Below are positions 17,723 to 27,054 of a stretch of 64,000 bases of DNA, piece after piece. Position 1 is the stretch's first letter. Every line of letters begins with the position of its first letter. Position numbers and translations under genes: made by a program. The notes below the pieces were generated by a model. The model was not told the origin of the DNA and did not search any database. It worked only from the letters and a program-made list of their open reading frames with translations. The stretch is from Pseudozobellia sp. WGM2 (GTDB lineage: Bacteria; Bacteroidota; Bacteroidia; Flavobacteriales; Flavobacteriaceae), in the NCBI RefSeq assembly GCF_017810075.1, contig NZ_JADNYK010000011.1:49167-113166 (forward strand), given 5' to 3'.

Positions 17723-18484
17723 TTAGCGTATTTTAGTAATAAAATCGCTTATATTTTCTGTTCCGTGATTCGTTAGATGCTTTATAAAGGCTGAACCGAT
17801 GATGGCCCCCTTGGCTGATTTTGTAGCCTGATTAAAAGTCTCTGAATTACTGATGCCGAAGCCGACGATTTGCGGATTCGTCAGATTCATTTCGGCAATA
17901 CGCTCGAAGTAGCTTTGCTGCTCTTTCCCAAATCCTGTTTTTGCTCCAGTGACACTTGCCGAACTCACCATATAAATAAAACCTGCTGAGACGGAGTCTA
18001 TAAACCGTATGCGTTCATCTGAAGTTTGGGGTGTAATTAAAAAGACATTGATTAATCCGTACTTTTCAAAAATAGAGCGGTATTCATCGTTGTAAACATC
18101 TACAGGCAAATCAGGAATAATGAGTCCGTCAATACCAATGTCTTGACATTTTTTACAGAAATTCTCGACGCCATATTGTAAAATGGGGTTAAAATATCCC
18201 ATAATTATCAGAGGAATAGATACCGTTTTGCGGATATCTTTCAGTTGCTCAAAAAGTATTTCGGTGGTCATTCCATTTTTTAGGGCTGCTGTGGAGCTTT
18301 CTTGAATGGTAGGTCCATCGGCTAACGGATCGCTGAACGGAAGTCCGATTTCTATAAGGTCGACACCACTAGACTCCAAACCTTGTATTATCTCTATTGT
18401 ATCATCTAACGCTGGATAACCTGCCGTGAAATATATCGACAGAATTTTTTTGTTTTCTTGTAATTTTTGATGGATTCTATTCAT
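17723..18484 (-). CDS. trpA: Tryptophan synthase alpha subunit
   Basis: TrpA cleaves indole-3-glycerol phosphate to indole and glyceraldehyde 3-phosphate. The 253-residue TIM barrel shows the catalytic Glu in DLIEIGLPFSDPLADGP (with the Asp of the same loop), LIIPDLPVDVY, and the phosphate-binding FIYMVSSASVTGAK plus GFGISNSE. It is the last biosynthetic gene of the operon, separated from trpB by an unrelated membrane-protein gene. Confidence 0.96.
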   Translation of the reverse strand: MNRIHQKLQENKKILSIYFTAGYPALDDTIEIIQGLESSGVDLIEIGLPFSDPLADGPTIQESSTAALKNGMTTEILFEQLKDIRKTVSIPLIIMGYFNPILQYGVENFCKKCQDIGIDGLIIPDLPVDVYNDEYRSIFEKYGLINVFLITPQTSDERIRFIDSVSAGFIYMVSSASVTGAKTGFGKEQQSYFERIAEMNLTNPQIVGFGISNSETFNQATKSAKGAIIGSAFIKHLTNHGTENISDFITKIR

Positions 18485-18574
18485 TATATGTTTTGTTCCC
18501 TATTCTTCCCAATTAGTATTGCATCACTAAAGGAATCATTAATAATATTTTACTTGTATTGATATACCTTCAAG

Positions 18575-19297
18575 CTATTTAGAGCTTATGCTTCTTAGTT
18601 TATTATAAATTTCTTGAGGAGAAATGCTCCTAGGTGAGTAATATATTCTGCTACCACTATTTTTTGTTAATAATAAATACTGTTCAGACTCACCGTTAAT
18701 AACCAGTTTAATTCGTTTGCCATCTTCGGTTTCATAATGTCCCTTATGAAAGTTACCTGCAGAAAAGCCGTTGGTGCGTTTTTTTATTTTTGGAAGATTA
18801 TCTGTCAGCTCAATAGATTTAATTTGATCAAGTGCTATTTCTTCCCCATAAAATCCTTCGATTATGATTTTGTCATTTTTTAAATAAATCTCGTCTTCTT
18901 TATAACCCTGGTAGAAAACCAAACCAACAAAAACAAGAGACAGTGCCAAGACGATTACCGCAATCTTGGTTTTATTTTTGCTTCTTTCCACATCTTTGAA
19001 GTATTGTTTGCTGTTCCATGTAAAATACAAGTAGGCTAAAATTGGATAAATTCCCAAAAATAAACCTAGGGCGTTGGTATTAATATAATTTAATAGGATT
19101 CCTATGCCAATGTAGGAAAGACCTAAAAAGAGATGGAATTTTTTAAAGTACCTTAAATAGGGTCTGATCAGAACTTTTCTTTGCTGTTCCCTAGGCATGG
19201 TATTGTAGCCTGAAAGAAGGTATTGGGCGTTTTTTTCGTTGATGAGATAGCCAATACCTATAAAAAGAAGTCCGATACCTATTAAGGGATATAGCAT
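18575..19297 (-). CDS. Membrane protein of unknown function, inserted between trpB and trpA
   Basis: Starting at MLYPLIGIGLLFIGIGYLI the product has about 240 residues. It has four hydrophobic segments in the first half, like small DUF3784-type membrane proteins, then a soluble C-terminal part (DEIYLKNDKIIIEGFYGEEIALDQIKSIE...) that looks like a PH-like domain found in bacterial membrane proteins of unknown role. The frame begins upstream at 19348, but the ATG at 19297 avoids overlap with the trpB stop at 19329. Nothing in it suggests a tryptophan-pathway enzyme. Confidence 0.7.
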   Translation of the reverse strand: MLYPLIGIGLLFIGIGYLINEKNAQYLLSGYNTMPREQQRKVLIRPYLRYFKKFHLFLGLSYIGIGILLNYINTNALGLFLGIYPILAYLYFTWNSKQYFKDVERSKNKTKIAVIVLALSLVFVGLVFYQGYKEDEIYLKNDKIIIEGFYGEEIALDQIKSIELTDNLPKIKKRTNGFSAGNFHKGHYETEDGKRIKLVINGESEQYLLLTKNSGSRIYYSPRSISPQEIYNKLRSISSK

Positions 19298-19328
19298 AAA
19301 TTTGAGATTTACAGAAAACCTATTTAAC

Positions 19329-20510
19329 TCATAAATTGAAATGATCAATGTAAGTATTTAAATCTTTATCTCCACGACCTGAAAGGTTAATCACGACTAT
19401 ATCGTCTGCATTAAATTTTCTTTCTTCTAAAATAGCGAAGGCGTGTGATGACTCTATTGCTGGAATTATCCCTTCTAATTTAGAAATCATCAAACCGGCT
19501 TCCATAGCGGCATTATCGGTAATTGAAATAAATTCTCCTCGACCCGATTTGAATAGGTGGGCATGCATTGGTCCCACACCTGGATAGTCCAATCCAGCGG
19601 AAATGGAATATGGTTCGGTGATTTGTCCGTCTGCGGTCTGCATGAGCAATGTTTTGCTGCCATGAATAATGCCTACTTTGCCCAAGGCTGAAGTCGCAGC
19701 ACTCTCCCCCGAATCAATACCTTTACCGGCAGCTTCTACAGCAATTATACCCACATTTTCGTTGTCTAGAAAATGATAGTAGGCGCCAGCGGCATTGCTG
19801 CCTCCACCCACACAAGCAACCACATAATCGGGGTTTTCACGACCTTCCTTTTCTTTCAATTGCCACTTGATTTCTTCGGAAATTATAGCTTGAAATCTTG
19901 CGACCATATCAGGGTAGGGGTGTGGACCGACTACAGATCCAATGATATAGTGGGTGTCTACCGGGTTGTTGATCCAATCGCGAATGGCTTCGTTCGTAGC
20001 ATCTTTTAAGGTTCTACTCCCAGATTTGGCGGGCCGTACTTCGGCACCCAACATTTTCATACGGGCAACATTCGGGGCCTGACGTTCAATATCTATCTCA
20101 CCCATATAAACGACACACTTGATACCCATTAAAGCACATACGGTGGCTGTGGCGACCCCATGTTGACCTGCACCTGTTTCTGCGATTATACGGTTCTTGC
20201 CCAATCTTTTTGCCATTAAAATTTGACCGATGGTATTATTGACTTTATGAGCACCGGTATGGCAAAGGTCTTCTCGCTTAAGGTAGATTTTAGTATTGTA
20301 TTTTTTCGATAGGCGCTCTGCAAAATAGAGTGGGGTAGGGCGACCCACGTAATCTTTCAACAATTGCTCAAACTCCTCTTTAAAAGAAGCCTCTTGCATG
20401 ATAATAATATAATTTTGGCGAAGTTCTTCACAGTTGGGGTAGAGCATTTCAGGAATATACGCCCCGCCGAATTCACCATAGTAGCCTTTACTGTTTGCGT
20501 TGTACGACAT
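19329..20510 (-). CDS. trpB: Tryptophan synthase beta subunit
   Basis: TrpB condenses indole with serine on pyridoxal phosphate to make tryptophan. The 393-residue protein has the PLP lysine in [22 protein letters not shown], the phosphate-cup GGGSNAAG and the C-terminal [20 protein letters not shown] opens the protein, as in most TrpB1-type enzymes that work with TrpA. Confidence 0.97.
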   Translation of the reverse strand: MSYNANSKGYYGEFGGAYIPEMLYPNCEELRQNYIIIMQEASFKEEFEQLLKDYVGRPTPLYFAERLSKKYNTKIYLKREDLCHTGAHKVNNTIGQILMAKRLGKNRIIAETGAGQHGVATATVCALMGIKCVVYMGEIDIERQAPNVARMKMLGAEVRPAKSGSRTLKDATNEAIRDWINNPVDTHYIIGSVVGPHPYPDMVARFQAIISEEIKWQLKEKEGRENPDYVVACVGGGSNAAGAYYHFLDNENVGIIAVEAAGKGIDSGESAATSALGKVGIIHGSKTLLMQTADGQITEPYSISAGLDYPGVGPMHAHLFKSGRGEFISITDNAAMEAGLMISKLEGIIPAIESSHAFAILEERKFNADDIVVINLSGRGDKDLNTYIDHFNL

Positions 20511-20521
20511 GTTCTTTCTCG

Positions 20522-21205
20522 TTAATCGTTTGTATTGAGCAGTTTTTTAAATTCTTTGATTTTTGCTGCTTCCTTTAGACCGGGTTTAATTTCAAATTTA
20601 CTGTTCACATCAATGGCATGGCAGAATCTTGCTTCCGGTCTTTTTATAAATTCATGGATAGAATCAAGTTCATCTAAGCCTATACCTCCACTTAAAAAAT
20701 AAGGTTTGGTCGAGGGGTAATCTTCGAGCACTTTCCAGTCGAAGGCAAAGCCATTACCGCCCGGTAATTTTCCTTTGGTGTCAAAGAGATAAAAATCACA
20801 ATTGTCTTCGAAATCCAATAGGGTATCAAAATTGAAATTATCCTTTATGGAAAAGACCTTAATAATGGCAACATGCTTTGCTTTTTCTTTGAGCTGGGCA
20901 CAGTATTCCGCAGTTTCATTACCGTGAAGTTGTATCAGTAGCAAATTAAAGTCTTGTATGCTCCGTAAAACCTTTTCAATGGTTTCGTCTACAAATACCC
21001 CAACCTTTTTAATGGTATGAGGTATGGGTGGCATATTTCCGTCGAAAGAACGTTTGCTGTTCTTCCAAAAAATAAACCCTAGATAATCAGGCTGTAGCGA
21101 GGCTATTTCAGCCGTATTATGGTTCATGCCACAAACCTTTAACTTTAACCTATCGTTCGCAACGGTCGAAGGTTTTTCTTTTGAGTTTGTGTAATGGTAA
21201 TTCAT
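20522..21205 (-). CDS. trpF: Phosphoribosylanthranilate isomerase
   Basis: TrpF isomerises N-(5-phosphoribosyl)anthranilate. The TIM-barrel protein has the catalytic Cys in [43 protein letters not shown] and FLSGGIGLD, all typical. The ATG at 21205 is taken; an upstream GTG at 21217 would add 4 residues and sits 5 bases from the trpC stop. Confidence 0.95.
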   Translation of the reverse strand: MNYHYTNSKEKPSTVANDRLKLKVCGMNHNTAEIASLQPDYLGFIFWKNSKRSFDGNMPPIPHTIKKVGVFVDETIEKVLRSIQDFNLLLIQLHGNETAEYCAQLKEKAKHVAIIKVFSIKDNFNFDTLLDFEDNCDFYLFDTKGKLPGGNGFAFDWKVLEDYPSTKPYFLSGGIGLDELDSIHEFIKRPEARFCHAIDVNSKFEIKPGLKEAAKIKEFKKLLNTND

Positions 21206-21221
21206 ATTTAACGACACTTTC

Positions 21222-22007
21222 TTAGTTTTTAAGTGTTTCTATGAAAGATTTTGCATGCTCGCCAGGATTATCCGTTTTCATGAAATTCTCACCGATTAAG
21301 AAGCCTTGGTAGCCGTATGGTTTTAATTCTTTTATGGCTTCCGATGAACTAATGCCACTTTCGGAAACCTTAACAAATTCATCAGGTATCATTTCGGCCA
21401 AAGATTTGCTGGTATTCAAGCTGACCTCGAAAGTCTTAAGGTTTCGATTATTTACCCCTAACATATCTAAACTCGGCATAATTGATTTGTGAAGTTCTTC
21501 TTCGTTGTGAACTTCTAAAAGTACGTCTAAATCGAGACTCTTGGCCAATTCTGAAAAAGACTTGATTTCTTTCTTCGATAAAATAGCCGCTATTAAAAGA
21601 ATGACATCTGCGCCATAAGCCTTAGCTTCTAAAATCTGATATTCGTCAATGATGAACTCTTTTCTCAAAAGAGGCATTTCAACGGTGGCACGGGCCAATA
21701 ATAAATCATCTAACGAACCGCCAAAATATTTGCCGTCTGTAAGAACCGACATACCGCAAACCCCTGCATCTTCATAGCCTTTGGCCACGTCTTGAACATT
21801 CAGCCCTTGGTTTATTTCCGATTTTGAAGGCGATCGCCTCTTATGTTCGGCAATAATACCGGTGGTGGTGTTACGAAGGGCATTCGTCAAAGAGACGTTC
21901 GGCCGCCCGAATAAAACAGAATTCTCAAGTTGGCTTACGGGAATCAATGATTTTTTTAAATCTACTTCTTTCCGTTTATCGATTACAATCTTGTCAAGTA
22001 TATTCAT
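21222..22007 (-). CDS. trpC: Indole-3-glycerol phosphate synthase
   Basis: TrpC closes the indole ring. The 261-residue TIM barrel has the catalytic Lys and Glu in GIIAEHKRRSPSKSEI and LLRKEFIIDEYQI, and VNNRNLKTFEV and SESGISS, all standard. It is a separate gene here, not fused to trpF. Confidence 0.96.
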   Translation of the reverse strand: MNILDKIVIDKRKEVDLKKSLIPVSQLENSVLFGRPNVSLTNALRNTTTGIIAEHKRRSPSKSEINQGLNVQDVAKGYEDAGVCGMSVLTDGKYFGGSLDDLLLARATVEMPLLRKEFIIDEYQILEAKAYGADVILLIAAILSKKEIKSFSELAKSLDLDVLLEVHNEEELHKSIMPSLDMLGVNNRNLKTFEVSLNTSKSLAEMIPDEFVKVSESGISSSEAIKELKPYGYQGFLIGENFMKTDNPGEHAKSFIETLKN

Positions 22008-22032
22008 TGCTTGCTACTGTACTAAATTTTGA

Positions 22033-23025
22033 CTAGGCACTTAGATCTTGTAATTTCTTTAAAGCTTTGAGTCCGTTCCCATTTAAAAGAGATTCTTTTG
22101 CTTGGTCGAAACCTTCTTTGGGACTTAAATTTTTGACTGTGGCAATCGCAACCCCTGCATTGGCACAAACCACATTGTTTTGGGCCTCGGTGCCACGGCC
22201 CTGCAATACGTTCAAGAAAATTTGGGCTGATTCTTCTATGGAGTCACCACCAACAATTTCTGATTGTTTGACCATTTTAACTCCGAAATCTTCAGGGTCT
22301 AACATGTTCTCGGTGTGATTGGAAATCGTTTTTGTGCTTCCGGTAAGGGAGATTTCATCATAACCGTCCAAAGCATGAAGTACCGTAAATTTCTTATCGG
22401 TATTCTGATAGAGATAGCCATACATTCTAGCGAGTTCGAGATTGAAAACCCCGACCATTTGGTTTTTAGGAAATGCCGGGTTGACCATGGGCCCCAACAT
22501 ATTGAAAAAGGTCTTTACGCCCAGTTCTCTTCGTATAGGGGCCACATTTTTCATTGCCGGATGAAATAGGGGGGCATGTAGCACACAAATACCTGCCTCA
22601 TCGATTGATTTTCTCAAAAAATCTGCTTCATTGCTAAATTTGATTCCCAAAAATTCCATCACATTACTGCTTCCGCATTTTGAAGAAACCCCGTAATTAC
22701 CGTGTTTGGTCACTTTAACGTCAGCACCAGCGGTAACGAACGATGCCAATGTAGAAATGTTGAACGTGTCTTTACCATCGCCTCCAGTTCCGCAAAGATC
22801 TATGGGGTTGTATTCCGATAGGTCAACAGCCAAGCATAGTTCTAAAAGGGCATCGCGAAAACCTTCCAATTCTTCAATGGTAATGCTACGCATCATGTAA
22901 ACGGTGAGAAAGGCTGCAATTTGACTGGTATTATATTCACCTTTGGCTATGTTGACCAATACCTGCTTGGCATCTTCCTTCGAAAGAAAATCATGATTGA
23001 TCAGTTTGTTGAGTATATCTTTCAT
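22033..23025 (-). CDS. trpD: Anthranilate phosphoribosyltransferase
   Basis: TrpD adds phosphoribose to anthranilate. The 330-residue protein has DLCGTGGDGKDTFNIST (PRPP and Mg2+ binding), VTKHGNYGVSSKCGSS, and HALDGYDEIS. It lies between trpC and trpG with 25- and 41-base gaps and is not fused to the glutamine amidotransferase. Confidence 0.96.
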   Translation of the reverse strand: MKDILNKLINHDFLSKEDAKQVLVNIAKGEYNTSQIAAFLTVYMMRSITIEELEGFRDALLELCLAVDLSEYNPIDLCGTGGDGKDTFNISTLASFVTAGADVKVTKHGNYGVSSKCGSSNVMEFLGIKFSNEADFLRKSIDEAGICVLHAPLFHPAMKNVAPIRRELGVKTFFNMLGPMVNPAFPKNQMVGVFNLELARMYGYLYQNTDKKFTVLHALDGYDEISLTGSTKTISNHTENMLDPEDFGVKMVKQSEIVGGDSIEESAQIFLNVLQGRGTEAQNNVVCANAGVAIATVKNLSPKEGFDQAKESLLNGNGLKALKKLQDLSA

Positions 23026-23066
23026 TGGTATTTAAACTAGGTTTTTAAAAATAGAATCAAATCGAT

Positions 23067-23636
23067 TTACGAGGCCAACCAGTTCTTAAGCATTGTTTTA
23101 CCCTCTGGTGTCAAAACCGATTCGGGATGAAATTGTACGGCACATACGTCATAAGTTTTATGTCTTAAAGACATAATTTGTCCGTTTTCATCAACCGAGG
23201 TGGCTTCAAGAACATCAGGTAAATTAGGGTTTACCACCCATGAATGATATCGGCCTACTTCAATCTCTTTGGGAATTCCGTTAAAAATCACATCCTCTTT
23301 AATTAACTTGATTTTTGTAGAAATGCCATGGTAGACCTGGTCTAGGTTAATAAGCGATGCGCCAAAAACTTCACCTATGGCCTGTTGGCCCAAACATACG
23401 CCGAATATACTTTTTGAAGCGGCATATCTTTCGATTATAGCCTTCAATAGCCCAGCCTCATCGGGTATACCCGGCCCAGGGGATAGTACAATCTTATCAA
23501 AAGCATCAACTTCTTCTAAAGTAAGTTGGTCGTTACGTTTTACGGTTACCTCACCATCTAAATCCTCTAAATAATGAACCAAGTTATAGGTAAAACTGTC
23601 GTAGTTGTCTATTACTAAAATCTTCTTCATCTTCAT
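23067..23636 (-). CDS. trpG: Anthranilate synthase component II (glutamine amidotransferase)
   Basis: TrpG hydrolyses glutamine and channels ammonia to TrpE. The 189-residue protein has the nucleophile Cys in GVCLGQQAIGE, LSPGPGIPDEAG and the His-Glu pair in VQFHPESVLTPEG. Its ATG overlaps the trpE stop by ATGA (23633-23636), a classic translational coupling for subunits made in equal amounts. Confidence 0.97.
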   Translation of the reverse strand: MKMKKILVIDNYDSFTYNLVHYLEDLDGEVTVKRNDQLTLEEVDAFDKIVLSPGPGIPDEAGLLKAIIERYAASKSIFGVCLGQQAIGEVFGASLINLDQVYHGISTKIKLIKEDVIFNGIPKEIEVGRYHSWVVNPNLPDVLEATSVDENGQIMSLRHKTYDVCAVQFHPESVLTPEGKTMLKNWLAS

Positions 23637-25030
23637 ATCGTTTTAGCAATTTCCAATGCTTTGGTAAGAGCTCCCAATTTATTGTAGGTTTCTTGAAGTT
23701 CATCATCAGGGTCAGAAGCGGCTACTAGACCCGCCCCGGCTTGGTAATGTAATTGATGGTTCTTGCTTAAAAATGTTCGGATCATTATGGCATGGTTGAA
23801 ATTCCCGTTAAAATCCATAAAACCAATGGCGCCACCATAATAACCCCTACTTGTTTTCTCGTATTTCTCAATGAGTTGCATGGCCATATGCTTTGGCGCA
23901 CCGCTCAACGTACCTGCTGGGAATGTATCGGCCACGACTTTCATGGTAGTGATATTATCCTTTTTTTGCCCAGTGACTTTCGAGACCAAATGAATAACAT
24001 GAGAAAAGAACTGTACTTCTCTATAATTGGTTACTTCAACCATATTACCGTTACGGCTAAGATCATTTCTGGCAAGATCAACCAGCATTACATGCTCGCT
24101 ATTTTCTTTATCGTCTTCGGTCAGTTCTTTGGCCAAAATAGCATCTTTTTCGTCGTTTCCGGTACGCTTGAAAGTGCCGGCAATCGGGTGTATTTCAGCC
24201 AAGCCATCTTTGACGATAAGTTGTGCCTCGGGCGAGCTACCAAAAATTTTGAAATCTCCGTAATCAAAATAAAAGAGATAGGGCGAAGGGTTTATCGAAC
24301 GTAACGCTCTATAGACATTAAACTCATCTCCTTTAAAATCTTGAGAAAATCTTCTAGACAATACCAACTGAAAAACATCGCCCCTGTGGCAGTGTTTTTT
24401 TGCCAAGCGAACATGTTCTCGATACTCTTCATCTTCAAGGTTAGAGACGGGCTCACCTTCCATAGAAAAATTATAGGAAGCAAAATTACGCACGTTAAGA
24501 ATCTGTTCTATCTTAGAAATATTCTCATCGCTTTCATAACAATGGGCAAAAAGATAGGCCTCGTTCTTAAAATGATTGATGGCAATTATATTTTGATACA
24601 CCGCATAGTAAATATCGGGTATGGCGATCGAGTCTTCTTTTTTACTTAAAGCTACATCTTCGAAGTAACGAACGGCATCATAGGCCATATAGCCAAAAAG
24701 ACCATTATTAATGAATTTGAAGTCATTGTCTTCGGTATCGAATTGTTGACCAAAATCGTGAATGGCCTGTACAACATCGGTCTTTTGCGTTACCGGTTCT
24801 TCGAAAGAAGTGCCATCAGGGTATTGCCTGACAATAATTTCGTTTTCAAGTTTTATTGAAGCTATGGGATTGCAACAGATGTACGAGAAGCTATTATCAT
24901 TCGTATGATAGTCGCTACTCTCCAATAAAATACTGTTCGGAAAACGATCACGAATCTTTAGATAGACACTCACCGGGGTAATGGTATCGGCAAGTATTTT
25001 TTTGTAATGTGTCTTTAATTTATACTTCAT
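23633..25030 (-). CDS. trpE: Anthranilate synthase component I
   Basis: TrpE converts chorismate to anthranilate and is the committed step. The 465-residue protein carries a Trp feedback site, LLESSDY at about residue 35, and the chorismate-enzyme signatures PSPYLFYFDYGDFKIFGSSPE, HPIAGTFKRTG and the C-terminal GAGLVAASDPDDELQE. The LLES element predicts feedback inhibition by tryptophan in addition to the transcriptional attenuation implied by the leader at 25044-25185. Confidence 0.97.
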   Translation of the reverse strand: MKYKLKTHYKKILADTITPVSVYLKIRDRFPNSILLESSDYHTNDNSFSYICCNPIASIKLENEIIVRQYPDGTSFEEPVTQKTDVVQAIHDFGQQFDTEDNDFKFINNGLFGYMAYDAVRYFEDVALSKKEDSIAIPDIYYAVYQNIIAINHFKNEAYLFAHCYESDENISKIEQILNVRNFASYNFSMEGEPVSNLEDEEYREHVRLAKKHCHRGDVFQLVLSRRFSQDFKGDEFNVYRALRSINPSPYLFYFDYGDFKIFGSSPEAQLIVKDGLAEIHPIAGTFKRTGNDEKDAILAKELTEDDKENSEHVMLVDLARNDLSRNGNMVEVTNYREVQFFSHVIHLVSKVTGQKKDNITTMKVVADTFPAGTLSGAPKHMAMQLIEKYEKTSRGYYGGAIGFMDFNGNFNHAIMIRTFLSKNHQLHYQAGAGLVAASDPDDELQETYNKLGALTKALEIAKTI

Positions 25031-25043
25031 TTTAAATAGTGTT

Positions 25044-25080
25044 CAAAAGGAAAAGGCTTGTCGTGATTGACAAGCCTTTA
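25044..25080 (-). terminator. trp attenuator terminator hairpin
   Basis: On the minus strand an 11-bp stem, AAAGGCTTGTC (25079-25069) with GACAAGCCTTT (25062-25052), has a 6-base loop and a tail TTCCTTTTG. It lies between the leader peptide stop (25108) and the trpE ATG (25030), so it is not at the end of a gene. A terminator in this place is the expected attenuator of a tryptophan operon. Confidence 0.85.
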
Positions 25081-25107
25081 TATAGTTTTACTACAATAGT
25101 GGACCGC

Positions 25108-25185
25108 TCACGAAGTTTGTCGAGAGTTATTCCACCACCAAGTATTTATGCTGTTATTGTACATTGGTTCAAATATAGAAATCAT
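25108..25185 (-). CDS. trpL: Tryptophan operon leader peptide (25 aa, three consecutive Trp codons)
   Basis: The minus-strand frame from the ATG at 25185 has 25 codons and a TGA at 25108-25110. Residues 16-18 are three consecutive TGG codons (25140-25132). Codons TGGTGG plus A (25137-25131) can pair with TCCACTA (25103-25097, 7 bp with one G-U), as a 1:2-type helix would, and the terminator hairpin follows 29 bases after the stop. This is the arrangement of ribosome-mediated attenuation: stalling at Trp codons when charged tRNA-Trp is scarce should free RNA that prevents the terminator. The frame is too short for standard gene finding; I found it by reading the leader. Confidence 0.85.
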   Translation of the reverse strand: MISIFEPMYNNSINTWWWNNSRQTS

Positions 25186-25246
25186 TTTCAAAAACCACAA
25201 ATCAAAATTGCGCAAAAAAAATCGGCTTACCATAATGCCCGCTACG

Positions 25247-25286
25247 AAATAAAAACCCCCGCTTACTCTTAGCCAATAAGCGGGGG
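25247..25286 (-). terminator. Rho-independent terminator of the marR-nitroreductase-yceI unit
   Basis: A 10-bp GC-rich stem, CCCCCGCTTA (25256-25265) with TAAGCGGGGG (25277-25286), has an 11-base loop. On the minus strand it ends in TTTTTATTT, 43 bases after the yceI stop. It also separates that unit from the trp leader. Confidence 0.9.
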
Positions 25287-25328
25287 CAAAACTTGTGAGG
25301 TCAAGTTTATTATGAATTTTATTTTCTC

Positions 25329-25904
25329 TTAGAATTCTAAATCGACAACTAGGTCAAATTCATCATAGATGGTCTTATCACCTAGGTTCTCAAAGAAACT
25401 GCCTGATCCGTATTTAATGTCATACTTAGTTCTATCGACTTTTACAGTTGCCGTCGCCTTACTTCCATAAACGGAAACATCAAAAACAACTGGCTTGGTA
25501 ATACCTTTAATGGTCAAATCACCAGTTACTTCATAAGAGTTTTTCCCGGTTGATTTTACTTCTTTAAAGATCAATTTAGAAGTTTCGTGTTTTTCCACAC
25601 CAAAGAAGTCATCCGCTTTAAGGTGACCTTCTAATTTACCTTTTCCATCACCTTCCATATCAGTAGAGATTAGGCTAGTCATATCTGCAACAAACTCTCC
25701 TCCTGTTAACTTATCTCCATCGAAAGTTAGAGATCCCGACTGTAAATCTACTGTTCCGGTATGTGATCCTGTAACTTTATATGCCTTCCAGGTAATGGTA
25801 CTGGCATCTGTTTTCACTTCTTTTTTCTCTTCGGCAACAGGTTCTGTTGCGGTAGCTGATCCAAAAACCAAGGCTAATGCCAAACTAAAAATTCCTTTTT
25901 TCAT
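25329..25904 (-). CDS. YceI-family periplasmic lipid/isoprenoid-binding protein
   Basis: A 191-residue protein with a signal peptide ending near ATATEP, then a lipocalin-like YceI domain: ITWKAYKVTGSHTGTVDLQSG, GEFVADMTSL, KADDFFGVEKHETSKLIFKEVK, GDLTIKGITKPVVFDV. The family binds long isoprenoids and is often induced by stress. It ends the marR-nitroreductase-yceI gene row, 36 bases after the nitroreductase, so it is probably under MarR control. Confidence 0.93.
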   Translation of the reverse strand: MKKGIFSLALALVFGSATATEPVAEEKKEVKTDASTITWKAYKVTGSHTGTVDLQSGSLTFDGDKLTGGEFVADMTSLISTDMEGDGKGKLEGHLKADDFFGVEKHETSKLIFKEVKSTGKNSYEVTGDLTIKGITKPVVFDVSVYGSKATATVKVDRTKYDIKYGSGSFFENLGDKTIYDEFDLVVDLEF

Positions 25905-25940
25905 AATTTCAATAAATTTAGTAATAATGTTTGTAAATGA

Positions 25941-26573
25941 TTATAAATGAGCGATTAAATTCTCTTTTGATTTTCTTACTTTTTTGAAATATTGGGTCTG
26001 ATCGTCTTCAGATCGGTAACCGACAGTTACAATAACCGCTGTATTTAAGTTCTGCTTATCTAAGTCTAAAATAGTGTTGAATTGTGATGAATCAAAGCCT
26101 TCCATAGGGCAGGCATCAATTTTAAGATCAGCCGCTGCCGAAAGCAGGTTGCCTAATGCAATGTAAGCTTGGCGAGCTGACCAACTAGCTTTTGCCTCAT
26201 CGCTCAAAGGAACCAAGTTTGATTTCATCATTTCTGAATATCCTTTAAGCCCTTCTAAAGGAATCTCTCTTGTCTCACTAACATTTTTCAGGTAATCGTC
26301 AACCAATTCTTCACCAAAGGTGGTTTGATTGGCCAAGATGATAAGATGGGAAGCCTCGGTTATTTGAGACTGCCCCCAAGCGGCGGGTTGTAACTTGGCC
26401 CTTATTTCTTTGTCATCTATTACCAGAATTTTGTACGGCTGTAAACCATATGAAGATGCGCTCAGTGCCGTGGCTTCTAACAAAGTTTCCAAATCTTCAT
26501 TGGATATAGGTTTGTCTTTATCGAATTTTTTTGTGGCATACCGCCAATTTAGATTTTTAATGTAATTGCTCAT
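25941..26573 (-). CDS. NAD(P)H-dependent oxidoreductase, nitroreductase family
   Basis: The 210-residue flavoprotein opens with NLNWRYATKKFDKDKPIS, the FMN-binding start of NfsB-type nitroreductases, and has LSASSYGLQPYKILVI, ARQAYIALGNLL and DACPMEGFD. These enzymes reduce nitroaromatics, quinones or dihydropteridines with NAD(P)H; the physiological substrate is unknown. It is 21 bases from marR and 36 from yceI, suggesting a small stress-response operon. Confidence 0.93.
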   Translation of the reverse strand: MSNYIKNLNWRYATKKFDKDKPISNEDLETLLEATALSASSYGLQPYKILVIDDKEIRAKLQPAAWGQSQITEASHLIILANQTTFGEELVDDYLKNVSETREIPLEGLKGYSEMMKSNLVPLSDEAKASWSARQAYIALGNLLSAAADLKIDACPMEGFDSSQFNTILDLDKQNLNTAVIVTVGYRSEDDQTQYFKKVRKSKENLIAHL

Positions 26574-26594
26574 ATTTATAGGGGATGTTAATAA

Positions 26595-27041
26595 TTAAAA
26601 TTTATCAAGTAGTTCATTAAAATTTTTCAGGTCACTTTCGGTCAAATTCTCTAATATTTCCTTTTCCGCATTACTCATGGCCGCATCCATCTGCAAAAGA
26701 ACTTTCTCACCTTTTTCGGTGATTCTAATTTCAACCTTTCTTCTATTGCTGGGGCAAACGGTTCGGTCAACATATTCTTTCAGAATCAGTTTATCTACCA
26801 ATCGGGTGGTGTTACTCATTTTCGTGACCATTCTCTCGTTTAGGGTAGACAAATTTGCCGGCTTACCCTTTTGTCCTCTTAAAATTCTTAATACGTTGAA
26901 TTGCTGTGTAGAGACTTCAAAGGGCCTTAAGGTCGAATTGATGATATCGCCGACCTTGTTATGTACTAGACTCAGGTGAATGAGTGTTCTACTTTCCAAA
27001 GGCATTTTCTTATCCGTTTTTAAAATCTTCTCAACATTCAT
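26595..27041 (-). CDS. MarR-family transcriptional regulator
   Basis: 148 residues with the winged-helix pattern of MarR: helix-turn-helix at about residues 55-85 (NLSTLNERMVTKMSNTTRLVDKLILKEYVDR) and a wing with CPSNRRKVEIRITEKGE. One Cys (in TVCPSN) is present and could be redox sensitive, but there is no evidence. It heads a row with a nitroreductase and yceI, and a palindrome sits on its own promoter (27055-27066). Confidence 0.92.
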   Translation of the reverse strand: MNVEKILKTDKKMPLESRTLIHLSLVHNKVGDIINSTLRPFEVSTQQFNVLRILRGQKGKPANLSTLNERMVTKMSNTTRLVDKLILKEYVDRTVCPSNRRKVEIRITEKGEKVLLQMDAAMSNAEKEILENLTESDLKNFNELLDKF

Positions 27042-27054
27042 GTCTCTACAATTA

